NCBI GenBank assembly: GCA_963995505.1
Contig: OZ023185.1
Span: forward strand, 186,001-250,000
Direction: 5' to 3'
Length of the DNA: 64,000 bases
Source: Hypericum androsaemum
Taxonomy: Eukaryota; Streptophyta; Magnoliopsida; Malpighiales; Hypericaceae
The translations under genes were made by a program, and so were the position numbers. Of the stretch, positions 23,387-33,700 are shown in pieces. The notes beneath the pieces are model-generated. The model saw only the letters and a list, made by a program, of their open reading frames with translations. It was not told the DNA's origin and searched no databases. Position 1 is the stretch's first letter; each line of letters starts with the position of its first letter.

Positions 23387-24187
23387 TCACTTGGAGCCAG
23401 CCCCCAAACTCGAGCTTCTGAGCTTGCTTGGCCTATTTCCTCCAATCTCCATTGAACCCCAACTAGCAAGTCCATCTGCTGAAGCAACCTTGCGACCAAT
23501 AGACACGCCCTCTATTTTTCGGTCAGCCCCATGCTCCGCAACCTCAAACTGCTTTTCCGCTGGACCTTCTTGCCTCAAACCAATACTACATGTCATAGCA
23601 TACAAAGGGCAACCTTTTGTTTCACCAAGTAGAACCCTCGACATGCCTCGAACTCCATCATTCGGCCTTGAGTGAGATACCCGATCCGCGCGTGGTGTTA
23701 ACAACGGCTTCGCATTCCCCATGCAAAATCTACCCAACACCTTTGACGTGCACGTCCCTTTAGACAACCATAGCAGGGCACAGCTAACAATGCTTCTCCG
23801 AGACAACCATGGCTCTTTGCCAACCATGCCTCCACGAAACAACCATAGCTTGCTATCCATGTCTCCGCGAATCCCAACTGCACTCAAACCATCCATGTCA
23901 AGCATTTGCTCTTTCATATGAACCAACCTCATATGACCTGAGCTTTTGCCAACTCCTTCAGACCCATTGATGTGACTCCATCTACAATAATGTGTCTCAC
24001 TAACTTGTAGGTATTTCCTTTTACCCTTCATCCTTACCATCGCATCCTTCTCCACCTTCATTAGCATACCTTTATAACTATCACTGTTATAATCCAAGGT
24101 CCCTAATGAAAAGAGATTACCGGGATGCATTGGACTTGATAAGACAGAAAGCCAGTCACCATCCGACCCGTCTGAACATGTGGCCAT
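23387..24187 (-). pseudogene. Fused remnants of copia pol
   Basis: Open frame of 266 codons. NLFSLGTLDYNSDSYKG ... MKGKRKYL ... HMRLVHMKEQML matches the gag-pre-integrase region before copia integrase. Near the end, VLGRFCMGNAKPLLTP and GMSRVLLG ... LYAMTCS match the linker that follows the reverse transcriptase. The integrase and the reverse transcriptase core between them are gone, so this is a deletion fusion. Confidence 0.75.
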
Positions 24188-24229
24188 GGTTGTGGATGCC
24201 GATCCCTCCTCGTTGTCTTGATCCCCAGT

Positions 24230-24550
24230 TCATCCTAAATAGTCCCCTTCATGCGTCCTTCTCAACACTTGAAGCCACTTCCATTGAACTTCTTTGACTC
24301 CGACCTGGATCCTCTTCCACAACCCAGCTGGTGGCTCCTCATCATCCGCCAAGCACAAGCGAATCTTCGCTACTGCCTTGGCCTCCAACTCTTCCCACTC
24401 TTGCTCCTCCATCTTCTCGGACTTCTTCTCCGAGAGCGCGATAACCATCCCTTGCTGCACGAGGAGATCCTTGACACGCCTTTGCCATAGCCCGAAATTC
24501 AATGAACCATCGAACTTCACAAGAGCAAACTTCGCGCCGTGATCCGACAT
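24230..24550 (-). pseudogene. Copia gag N-terminal fragment
   Basis: Starts MSDHGAKFALVKFDGSLNFG, then LWQRRVKDLLVQQGM and KIRLCLADD, which is the N-terminal gag domain typical of plant copia elements. The frame closes early at about 106 codons after a divergent tail. ATG at 24548-24550, directly downstream of the primer site. Confidence 0.85.
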
Positions 24551-24557
24551 CCTCAAA

Positions 24558-24576
24558 CCTTAGCTCTTGATACCAA
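24558..24576 (-). promoter_or_regulatory. Copia primer binding site (tRNA-iMet type)
   Basis: On the minus strand TTGGTATCAAGAGC follows the LTR end directly. It matches the usual TGGTATCAGAGC site apart from one inserted base. Confidence 0.8.
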
Positions 24577-24577
24577 T

Positions 24578-24852
24578 TGTTATGAATTCAGCAAATAGGG
24601 AACAAAACGCGCAAAGAACACGGAACAAGAGAATTACGTGGTTCGGCCTAATACCTACATCCACTGAGAGAAATGAGAACTTTTATTGATGAGTTTTCGA
24701 GCCACAAAGCCATACAAAACCTTAGGTAACATGCCTTTATATAGAGGCAAACCCTTGGTGTACAAGTAACCTATCTAGGTCAGATTAGGAGTCAAAAACC
24801 TAGTCAGAATAGGAATAGGAATAAGTCTTTTCTATTTCTCGCCATCCCAACA
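24578..24852 (-). repeat. 5' LTR of the copia element
   Basis: 275 bp, with about six differences from the 3' LTR. The low divergence suggests a fairly recent insertion compared with the split solo LTR at 20524. Confidence 0.92.
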
Positions 24853-24905
24853 TATCCCTACTACCTCCTCAGTGCAAACAGCAGTGTAAATGTGGTCTAA
24901 TAACA

Positions 24906-25340
24906 ATGGCCAAGTGTCATCGAACCGCCGCCGCCTCTTCTTCCAGTGACGTCAACATCGGATGCCTACTACTTGACCACCACAGCCAGAACCACCGTCG
25001 CTCCGATCACCTCCGCCTCTGGACGTCCTCCTTCCGCCGCGTCATCCTCGATGCGCTCACCTGCGGTGGCTCCTCCCACCGCTATGACGAGGCATTCCCA
25101 TCGTAGTGTTCCTCCGTATCCACATCGTGCTCCTCCTCCTCCGCTGCTCGGCGCATGAGATCACTCGCGAAGGAGGACGGCACGCGCGGGTCACCTTGGC
25201 GATGCTGGGAGTGATTCCTCCTCTGGTAGGGATGCTCGATTTGGGGGAAACGGAAGACGGTGGACGAAACGACGACGTCGGGTGCCGTATCGCTTCCCAT
25301 TACGCCGTTCTTAATCTCGGCATCGACAACGACGCGTGAG
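24906..25340 (+). pseudogene. Truncated ARM-repeat protein pseudogene
   Basis: Begins MAKCHR, followed by NIGCLLLDHHSQ, HLRLWTSSFRR and LTCGGSS. This is the N-terminus I recall for plant ARM-repeat proteins of the At4g31890/At2g25130 type. After a premature TAG (25104-25106) the same frame continues with AARRMRSLAKEDGTR. The sequence then shifts frame to ARVTLAMLGVIPPLVGMLD and SHYAVLNLGIDND, the start of the ARM array. The acidic middle region of the family is missing. A consensus-like donor, GTGAGA, follows NDA, but no further exon is found. Stop, frameshift, deletion and truncation together make it a pseudogene. Confidence 0.8.
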
Positions 25341-25667
25341 ATTCCTTTTTAGTTTTTTCATTTCATTTCATTTTATTTTTATTTTTAATAGTGTCTTTTC
25401 TTTTTATTTATTATACTTTGGCAGTTACTGTGGTGATGACTGATGATGCAATTAATTAGGACAGATGGAAGAGATTGGGATTTATTTTTCTTTTGTAATT
25501 CGTCTCTTCCCTTTCTACGAATCTTGATTGATAATGGCCGAGTGACGTGAAATTTGGTTGCTTAGTTTGAAGATGATGAATTTTGGCTGTCGTTTCATGC
25601 TAATTCCTATTATCGTTTTCTGTTTGAAATAAAATGGCACACGCATCGCGAGTGCGTAAATGTTAGT
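25341..25667. other. Spacer after ARM pseudogene
   Basis: T-rich sequence that could be intronic remnant of the pseudogene. No ARM exon is found. Confidence 0.4.
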
Positions 25668-25790
25668 ATCAATAACGCCAACTTGGCTCTGGTTCATGAT
25701 GAGAAACACAAGCCGCCTTAGTCGTATCGATCACGCCAACTTGGCTCCAGCTCATGATAAGAGACATAAACCGCCTTAGTCAAAACAACT
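25668..25790. repeat. Two units of the 55-60-bp minisatellite
   Basis: Two tandem units (ACGCCAACTTGGCTC ... CATGATGAGAAACAC ... CCGCCTTAGTC) matching the array at 22495-22812. Confidence 0.85.
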
Positions 25791-25795
25791 CGACC

Positions 25796-26525
25796 TCCCT
25801 CAAAACAACACATCGGTCCACTCCGCGATAGGTTCGACACCGATCCGACTTTCGTAATACAAGGAGTCCGTGAACCAGCCCAAAAGCCATTGGTCCGGCC
25901 TATAACGGGCTGCCGGTCTTGTAATGGGCCGCCAGCCTTGTAATGGGTCTATCGGCCTGACTTGGTCAAAGGTACGTAGCCGATCCGACTCCAAAACCCA
26001 TTGTTGCCGATCCGCCCCCGAAACCCAATGTTGTCGGTCCAACACATAATGGGTTGGTTTTCGATCTAGACCAAAGGGAATCGTCATCAATCCGACCCTT
26101 AAGGAAAGTGCTTGTCGGTCCGGCTTGTGAAGGGACACCTGGTCCGGTCTTGAAAGAGGGGGTCGTTGGTCTAGTCTTGCAATGGAATTTAGACCCTCTT
26201 ATGCTCTGAATCCGAAGATGATGTAAACTACAAAATTGTAGATATATGTCTTGGCTTCACACAGCAACTTGAATTGTCTCAACCCGAGCTCTGGATGAAA
26301 AGTTATGCACGTTTCTCCGAGGAGCATTACCTAGGCGGACAGACCAACCAGACTCGCCTTCATGTAGACTTTTGACGTTGCTACACTTCGAATATGAAGA
26401 AGTCATAAACTAGAAAGTTATAAGTCCTTGTCTGGCATTTCCATAGCCGAAATAATCAGCTCAATCTGATGCCCGAGTCAAAAGATATTACTAATCTATC
26501 AAAATCCAATGAGCCAAGCCCGTCA
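25796..26525. other. Transposon-like low-complexity spacer
   Basis: Rich in reiterated TCGGTCC/GGTCCGGC/AATGGG words. The minus frame at 25800-26138 repeats DRQHWV/DRQQWV. Bases 26190-26450 have short AAACTAGAAAGTTATA-type modules like those in the LTR at 1644. Probably decayed LTR-element interior. No gene is supported. Confidence 0.45.
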
Positions 26526-26650
26526 CCAGCGAGTTCAACCGGGAACCAAGGCGAGCTCGACCAACCGGGTACCAACGAGCTCGACCAACCGGGTACCAAG
26601 ACGAGTTCGGTCAATCGAGTACCAAGGCGAGCTCGGCCAACCGGGTACCA
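26526..26650. repeat. 25-28-bp tandem repeat, about five copies
   Basis: Units like GGCGAGCTCGACCAACCGGGTACCAA, with some length variation. They encode a repetitive ELDQPGTN peptide in one frame, which is probably not a real protein. Confidence 0.8.
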
Positions 26651-26756
26651 ATGGCCAACTCAAACCGGTCATAAGCTAAGCGAACTCAAAGCCGAAATAA
26701 GCAGGCTCAACACAAATCCATGGTTATTTTTGAGTTCCAACATAGATATAAAATGC

Positions 26757-26830
26757 AAACAACCTAGCTGGTCGTAGGTGCTTCCTCTCATCCAACAGAT
26801 CATGGGTTCGACTCCGGTCTAGGTGAGTAT
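26757..26830 (+). repeat. tRNA-like / SINE-like segment
   Basis: GGTTCGACTCC at about 26805 fits a pol III B box. TAGCTGGTCGTAGG about 40 bp upstream resembles an A box. No cloverleaf or anticodon arm can be drawn, so it is not called as a tRNA. It may be the head of a tRNA-derived SINE; the 3' end is unclear. Confidence 0.35.
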
Positions 26831-26939
26831 TTGTAGAAAGCATAAGAAGCCACCAAATAAATATACTAGGACCTACTTCCTCATTTGGATCAAAATTCTC
26901 CTGCAAAACAACCCACCAAATTAGCACTGTTAAAATATA

Positions 26940-27188
26940 CTAGGACAATCCATCTCATTGACAAAACAAAGAAAGCATGATTTTTACAGGATGTTTTGCG
27001 ATTTTTTCTGTTGCAGGGTTATGGACTTGGATACACGGCTGTAAGATAAGAATTTCTGAAATGTTTCAAGCAAGTGGTAGATTTTGTTGATCTGTTTGAT
27101 TATTTTGCTTTGATACCCTTAGTACCCTGTCTCTCTTAAATGTATTCCTTTCCTTTCCTTTGCCTTCAATTTGATCACCACCGTTCCC
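26940..27188. other. Short unassigned spacer
   Basis: No gene supported. A pyrimidine-rich stretch ending in TTGCAG at about 27016 precedes a ten-codon frame, so an orphan terminal exon cannot be excluded. Confidence 0.3.
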
Positions 27189-27460
27189 TTTTCTTTTTCT
27201 TTTTTTGGTGATAACGGTGGGCCTTAACCGCCCGATTCATTCAAAAAGACACACATAGTCTTAGCTACATAGAACATAAAGATACAGAGCCCACCCCAAT
27301 ACTATCCTCTTCCAACAGAGGAATACAACCCGGAGGCGGGAACTCCAAAACATGAAAACCTAAACCAAAATGGAGTGTAAAGTTGGACAGCCAGTCTGCA
27401 ACTTTGTTGCTCTCCCTGGCAGAGAGAAGATAACCAGGAGAGTATCCCCATAACGTAGCT
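27189..27460 (-). mobile_element. 5'-truncated LINE 3' end
   Basis: On the minus strand an open frame from 27447 to TAG at 27265 encodes ARESNKVADWLSNF, then LGFHVLEFPPPGCIPLLEED. This matches the C-terminus of the RNase H-like domain of plant LINE polyproteins. A short 3' tail (GGCGGTTAAGGCCCACCGTTATCACC-like, with one change) runs into an A-rich tail at 27189-27207. Only the last 60 codons survive. Confidence 0.75.
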
Positions 27461-28295
27461 TTCTTCTACGGGTTCTCTATATACCATTGATACCCAGATT
27501 TTACCACTGAAGCTAATGGACGGCGCTAATTAATTACATAGTGCATCAAGCCCAGACTTTCTATATGTAATAATCTCACAATTCAATTTTTTTTTTGCCG
27601 GTACATTAATATGCATTTTCAAATCAATCACCAGAACCAACATACTATACATTTGGACTAATTGCTTTACCTCCCTCCCACTATTGCCTTCAAGATCCCT
27701 ATGTACATACAAGGAACACTGGATTGACCTAAGTATACAGACTCTGTACTATTATACGTTCACATGCATGAATCTGTAGGCAACATCCACCTACAAGCAA
27801 CTGCAATTTTACCCCAAACAACAGCCAAGCAGCAGATCATCAGCCTCTGCTGTTTTTCCAAGTGTCATAGCTTTCAGACTGAAAGAGCATCAGATTCTGC
27901 CACCCATCACCTGAGCATGTCTCCCAAAGACTGCATTAAACAGAGCACGAGTTAAATCGCAAGTAGGATGTGTTTTGGTCCAGGTGAAAAACACTGTAAT
28001 GCAGCATAGGACAGCGGAATTTGACGTCATAAACGAGGACTAAAGCTTAATCATCCAACTCTTCGATCTCCCTACCAGGTTCTAATAAGCAATTTACGAG
28101 ACTCGTGCTCCCAGCCCACTGGTTTCTTAGTACTAGCTAAGGAAAGAGAACAAAAAATGAAGTTGCACGCACATACAGAGGAACTCTTGCTGCAGGCAAT
28201 TTTACTTTCCTTTAACGATAAAACAATATTACCTAGAATGTGACGAGATAGGGCGTTCTCTGCAGCCAAAAAATTAATATGACCAATCCTTGACA
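27461..28295. other. VPS13 downstream region
   Basis: 3' untranslated region and downstream flank of VPS13. No other gene or RNA recognised. Confidence 0.5.
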
Positions 28296-30705
28296 TCAGT
28301 TGGAGGTGCTGCCAAAAGTTGAACTGGAAGGAACTGTTCCAGGAACCTGTTGGCTGGACCAGATATTTCCTCCTTTTGTATTGACTTCGAGGTTACTCTC
28401 CTCTGATGGGGAGTAAGGTTTTGTGACTCTGTTTTTCTGTACTTCCTGCCAACAGAAATTCGCGCAAGGAAAATCTCAATTATTAAGTCGATGGCAGATA
28501 ACAATAAATTGCTTTGTAAAATCACCGATACAAAAACTCCATTCTAACTGCTAAACCATCTTAAATGCTCCTAGAATTGTATGTAAAATTTTATTTCCTA
28601 GTCATTTCAAGCAATTAAAATTATAGAAGCAAGAGAGGCAATTCGTGACTTATTATCCCAAAAAAGAGCCATGATTAGAAGTAGATCACTTTGCTTTCTT
28701 CCATCACCATGAATGGCATGCGAGCAGGTGAAATGGCAACTGACCTTCAAAGGATGCGTGCTGTAAGTATTCATTGCTCTGTCAACAGAGATATAGACCC
28801 TGAAGGCTTGATCTGTATCACGGCTGCATTTGATGACACGATTTGGTTCTTTCCCCTCTGCTGGTTTACTACGTAAATATAGAACAAGCTTTGAAGGTGG
28901 AGCGTTGGACTGATCCCTCTTTCCAAGGGTAAGTTCCATTGTCACCAAGTCGTCCCACAGAACATCCCACATTACCGAACATGGATCCCTTGCCGGGCTG
29001 AACTTCCTCTGACCAATAATGTTGGAGGGTTGCTGAAAAGGTGACAAATAATTTGTTAAACAAGCCTCGGGAGACAGAATCAAACAGATATAAAATTATG
29101 GTCACATCCCCAATACACTTAAAATTAAAGGTGACTTACTTGTAACAGCATGACTCTGCGGTGGGTCACCACAACAATTTTTCCCTTTGGGAGCATATAA
29201 TGATCTTCATAAGCATCTGTTAATGCAAACTTTCCACGCACTTTAAAGAGATCGACTTGACCAAAAAATGATCCAGATTCTGCCAGCTGAAGTATGACCT
29301 TTGACAAAATAAAATGGGAAAAAGCTTAAATGGATATTCTTATGAAACTATAAACGAGAAGATGCAAATGGCAATCAAGATTTCTAGTATGCAATTTTTC
29401 CTCACTTATAAACAAGTTCACCACACTCGCAACTAGCGACGTGGTAAATTCAACACGCCCCCTCAAACAAAGCCCATCGGGCCAAAGTTTACATGGGTTT
29501 AGACTTTGTCAATGTGCCAAGGGTCGTGCGAGCAACAACTAAGGGCCATGGGTCTTGTGGGAGCAATTAGAATCTTCATATTCGACCTAAAACTTTAAGG
29601 CAATACTTATAAACAAGTGCACCACACTAGCAACTAGGGATAGAACTCGATTGCCTCTGCTCTCTTACACATACAATAAAAAAGCCATCGAGTGCCTGAA
29701 AACAGAAACAACAACCTCCTATGCAGCAAAGACAAACAAGTGTGAAAGAAGTCAAGCAACTGTGTTAGAGAATGCAAGTACCTGCCCTTGGGCTTTGTAT
29801 TCATCATAAGGTTGAAGCAAATTATCACCACTGATTACGCGAGGAAGTCTCCTGCGTAAGAGTTGTTCTTCTGATGTTATAGCAGATTGGATTTTCATTC
29901 TCATAGCATTTGCACCTTCGGTAGTTTTCGACAACAAATCCAAAACCCCGCTTACTGGTTGAGCAGCTGCACCTATTATTCCTTTTCCAACACCCTGAAC
30001 AAAACCTTCAACCCCCGAAGATTTTGCACCCTCTAGAGGCTTCGTTAAAATTCCAGTAACTCCTCTGAAAAAGCCTTTAGCTAGTGCTCCACCTCCTTCT
30101 CTTATTACGTCTCCAAAGTCCTCCACACCTTTGCTCTCCTGACAGATGAAAAAACAAAGGATTGAGAAAATTTTGAAAACAAACATCTCAACAAGTCAAT
30201 TTGGAACTAGACAGAAAAGTTTAAAAGCCACACTATAAGATGGTGAAGGACATCACTGAACTAACATGCCAACTCTTTCATAGGACTAAAAAAGGGTATG
30301 GCTACACCAGAGTCAACATGCCATTGTGAAACTCCCAAGAACCTTGTTCCCAATTAATGGATTGGCTACACTAGATGCCGCACGCAAGTCTATTTCGCTA
30401 ATCACTCCCAAAACTTTCTAGGCCCAGATGTCGCTTTACAGTTTACATGCAGTTATCCACAGAAAACGTATATTAACAGTGACCTGTCGCTGCCGACTTT
30501 GGATAAACTTCTTGTCCATCGATAAAGCAGCTACTCCTTTGCTCATATGTCCTAGCGCACTGCTTGCATTGCCCAGGATATCAACACCAGAGAGCAGTTG
30601 AAGAGGTTGACCAAGAAGATCCTTTTTAACATTTGAAATTGCAATACTGATCATGGTACTTTTCCTCATGCAAATGTTTTCCTGAAATTTCTGATTTATC
30701 CTCAC
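28296..30705 (-). other. VPS13 exons 59-63: C-terminal region
   Basis: Exons: 30484-30705, 29782-30138, 29140-29298, 28745-29032, 28296-28445 (residues 3852-4242). DLLGQPLQLLSGVDILGNAS, FGDVIREGGGALAKGFFRGV and QGVGKGIIGAAAQPVSGVLD are amphipathic-helix motifs of the conserved VPS13 C-terminus. A PH-like segment (YMLPKGKIVVVTHRRVMLLQ) and IDRAMNTY-type text follow. The last exon read in phase gives NRVTKPYSP and stops at TGA 28296-28298. Confidence 0.9.
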
Positions 30706-33700
30706 CTGGTTGACACCAACAAAAATCAAATAATAATAATCAACCTCCAAGGTAAAGTATACAGGGCCAAATTTTATCGATTAATTTAGTTATGCAGGAA
30801 ACTCATGTCTCAATATTCAGTGTACCTAGAGAAGGATATTTAAATTCAAAGCTAGATAGGACCTAAAGTGGTCAGTGTATTTTGTGAATTTAATGTAGTC
30901 ACTTCCATTCCACCAAAAAAAAGGTAAGTCACTTTCAACCGACAATGCAAGCTGGTTAACATTCTGAGTAAACAAGAATGGAGACTATATAATTAATCAA
31001 ATTATGTGTTATGTGCGATGCACTTAGCGGATATGCTGCTACCATTTATTACTTCCTTCATCTTCAAGTCTACACATTCAGCCTTTCATATTCCTACATG
31101 TATCTAGATGTGAATCTAGACGTTATCTTTTCGTTCTAGTATTATAAGCCTTTCAGATTCCTCTACCATATAAAGGGGATCGTTTCACTATTGTAAGGGA
31201 GCAAAAATGAATAAACAATAAGAAGTATTTATCTAGTCTTTTATCAGCCATCACGGCACCCAAACATAGAGGTTCCAAACCTCGCCAAAATACCCAACAC
31301 CACTACAACCTACGTGGCAGCCAAGCACCCAACATTATGGTCTCTGGAACTAAGAACTATGCTCCGAGTCAGATACCCTAGAGGGCTCCAGAGGTTGACT
31401 TAGCAACAAAATGATGACTCGTGCTTATGTGAAATGATATTAAACCATGCTTAATGAGCAGGGTTCAAATAGCCATCTTGACAGGCGCATCCAATCATAA
31501 TCACACTTACTGGCATGTTTTCAGTATTTCCCAAAGCAGTCATCAAGGAAGACCAAAACCCAAGCACCCCCCTAGGCCTTTGACCAGGTGACATAGCCAT
31601 TGAGAGTTTAAAGCGAACTTCGGATATGTTAAGAACACTGCAATTCAATGTACAAGTATTTGTGAGGGCTTATACTAGGAAAGGAAATGGCTGTAAAAAG
31701 CTCGGTTCGAACAATTGTTGCATACCCTATTTTTATGATGGGATCCACTGAGACGGCAGTTGTTTCCATATCACTTAGTCTTGAAAGATTGATTTGGTGG
31801 ATCATCTCGTGAAGCCGCCAAATGATCGGTTCATGAATATTAATTAAGAAGGCAGAACCATCCAGCCCCTGGCAAAAGCAAACCAAGATGTCTAAATTTA
31901 TGTTAAAATACATTCATGAACCATCCCTGAACAGTAGAAAGGAGTTGACAGAGATGAATGCTTACGCTGAAGCCAATGTATGGATAGACATGCAAATCAA
32001 TTGACCCATTTGATTGGAGAGTTACAGAAAGTTTTAGTATGTAATCTGTCTCCTCCCCAACTTTCTGAGGCCTGAAGAGCACTGGCATTGGAGCTAATGG
32101 CAATTGATTATCAACCTGTATTCCATGCATTCTTAATTTGAACCTGCAAAGAAATAACCGAGAAGTTTAATAATATATACAGCATCTCATCATCTGCCAG
32201 ATTATCCGAGTCAAATGCTAGACAGATAATCTTGAAGCTAAGTTCATGGTTCCCCTTTCAACTAGGAAACTAATCTGGCTATGCATGTCCTATGCTGAAA
32301 AATGATGCATGATAAGAAGGTATACAACTCCAAGAAGGAAATAACTAGGGAGTAACCTTAGCACAGAAAATTAACAAGCAGAACCGGGAAAGTTAAGAGA
32401 TAATAGACTGCAACAAGTTAGAATATCTTCTGAATCCACCCAAATTTAAGATCTACACCACACACCACTTGGCTCATTCAGACCAGGAATCTTGGGGTAG
32501 TCCCAAAAGAGATGGTTGGCGGGACATAAATTAGAGGTGAGAACTTCCAGCAAGACTTAAGAGCTACTCTTACCACAGATAACTCAAATAGAACTTAAAC
32601 TACTAAAAGTAATTTCCCATAAAAATTTCAGCACCGGCTCTAATACATTCATTTCTGCTAAAGTAGCAACAGGTTCCTGGAAAATGCGTATAAAATTATG
32701 TTCTTCCCCTGTGCTGAGCCTAAAACTACGTTTTTTGGGTAAAGGTTGAGCCTAAAAGTACGACGGAAAAATAACCAGGAAAGGAAAAAATGAAAATTTA
32801 TTGAGAAAGAAAATACTACCAAGCAAGCCCAGATCCCAAGCCAGATGAATAAGCAAGAAGAAGATTCTGTATTGAGAAGTACAAAATCTCCTCTGGAGTA
32901 TGGTCAACAACAGACACCCCAAGCTCGGCAAGTTCCACGATAAAATGAAATTCATTGTCTCCATTCTGTGGCAACTGCTGCTGATGATCATTCTTGGTGA
33001 GTTCATGCGAAAAGGATGGCCCTCTTCCATCCAAAGAAGTAGCTGGGTCATTTTCAGGCATCCAATCAAAGATCTTGACAATATTTGTCTTGTCTTCCTT
33101 TGAAACAGTAACATGCAGAGCTCTGGCAAGTTTATTTCCCACTTGAACAGGTTGATGATCAAAAATCTCGTCCACATCATATTTCAGTGATTGTGATCTA
33201 TCTGTTCCACCTACTAAAAGCTCCAACAACCGTTGTCTACCAAGATCTTCCCAAAAGAAAGAACTAGCAGAATTGGGAAGAAGAAGCTGCCAAGCATCAT
33301 CTGTACCATCAACTTGGCGAAAATGGATGGGTAGAAACATTGAACGGTTTTCAATCCTGCCAAAAGTTTCGGGATGTAAAAAGTCAGTGGACACAAGCAG
33401 ACATAAAGATGTAAACTTGAAAGTTCAGGTTCATCTTGTGGTGCGCCAAAGATAAAAACCAATTAAAATATTACCAAGTGGAAGTTATAGTCTCATCTCT
33501 AGATAAGTGCCTATGAGCTACAAAATACTTGCATTTCCTCACATACTTCCTACTTTGCAAGCTACAAATTCAAATACAAACTAAATCTAATAAACTAGCT
33601 TGTTTTATTTTTCAACAATTTCAATTGAAAATACTACTCGTTCACTTTGGGAGAATAGGCTATTGCTTGAAGCCAAAGATGATCAAAGGTTTCGAGCTTG

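Larger units (their letters stand above)
22909..24852 (-). mobile_element. Internally deleted Ty1/copia retrotransposon, 1,944 bp
   Basis: LTRs at 24578-24852 (5') and 22909-23184 (3') are about 98% alike. An initiator-Met-type primer site follows the 5' LTR, and a purine tract (CAAGGTGGAGATTG, minus strand) precedes the 3' LTR. The 1.4-kb interior retains the gag N-terminus, a gag-pre-integrase piece and the tail of the reverse transcriptase/RNase H region. Integrase and most of pol are missing. Flanking bases GATCC (22904-22908) and TATCC (24853-24857) agree at four of five positions, a slightly eroded target duplication. Confidence 0.92.

Noticed and set aside
25800..26138. 112-codon minus-strand frame with DRQHWV repeats
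   Set aside because: Low-complexity repeat DNA in a transposon-rich spacer; no domain.
26757..26830. Possible tRNA gene
   Set aside because: Only A-box and B-box-like text is present; no acceptor stem or anticodon loop can be formed, so it is listed as SINE-like only.
27016..27050. Possible terminal exon after a TTGCAG acceptor
   Set aside because: Only about ten codons, no upstream exon and no family match.
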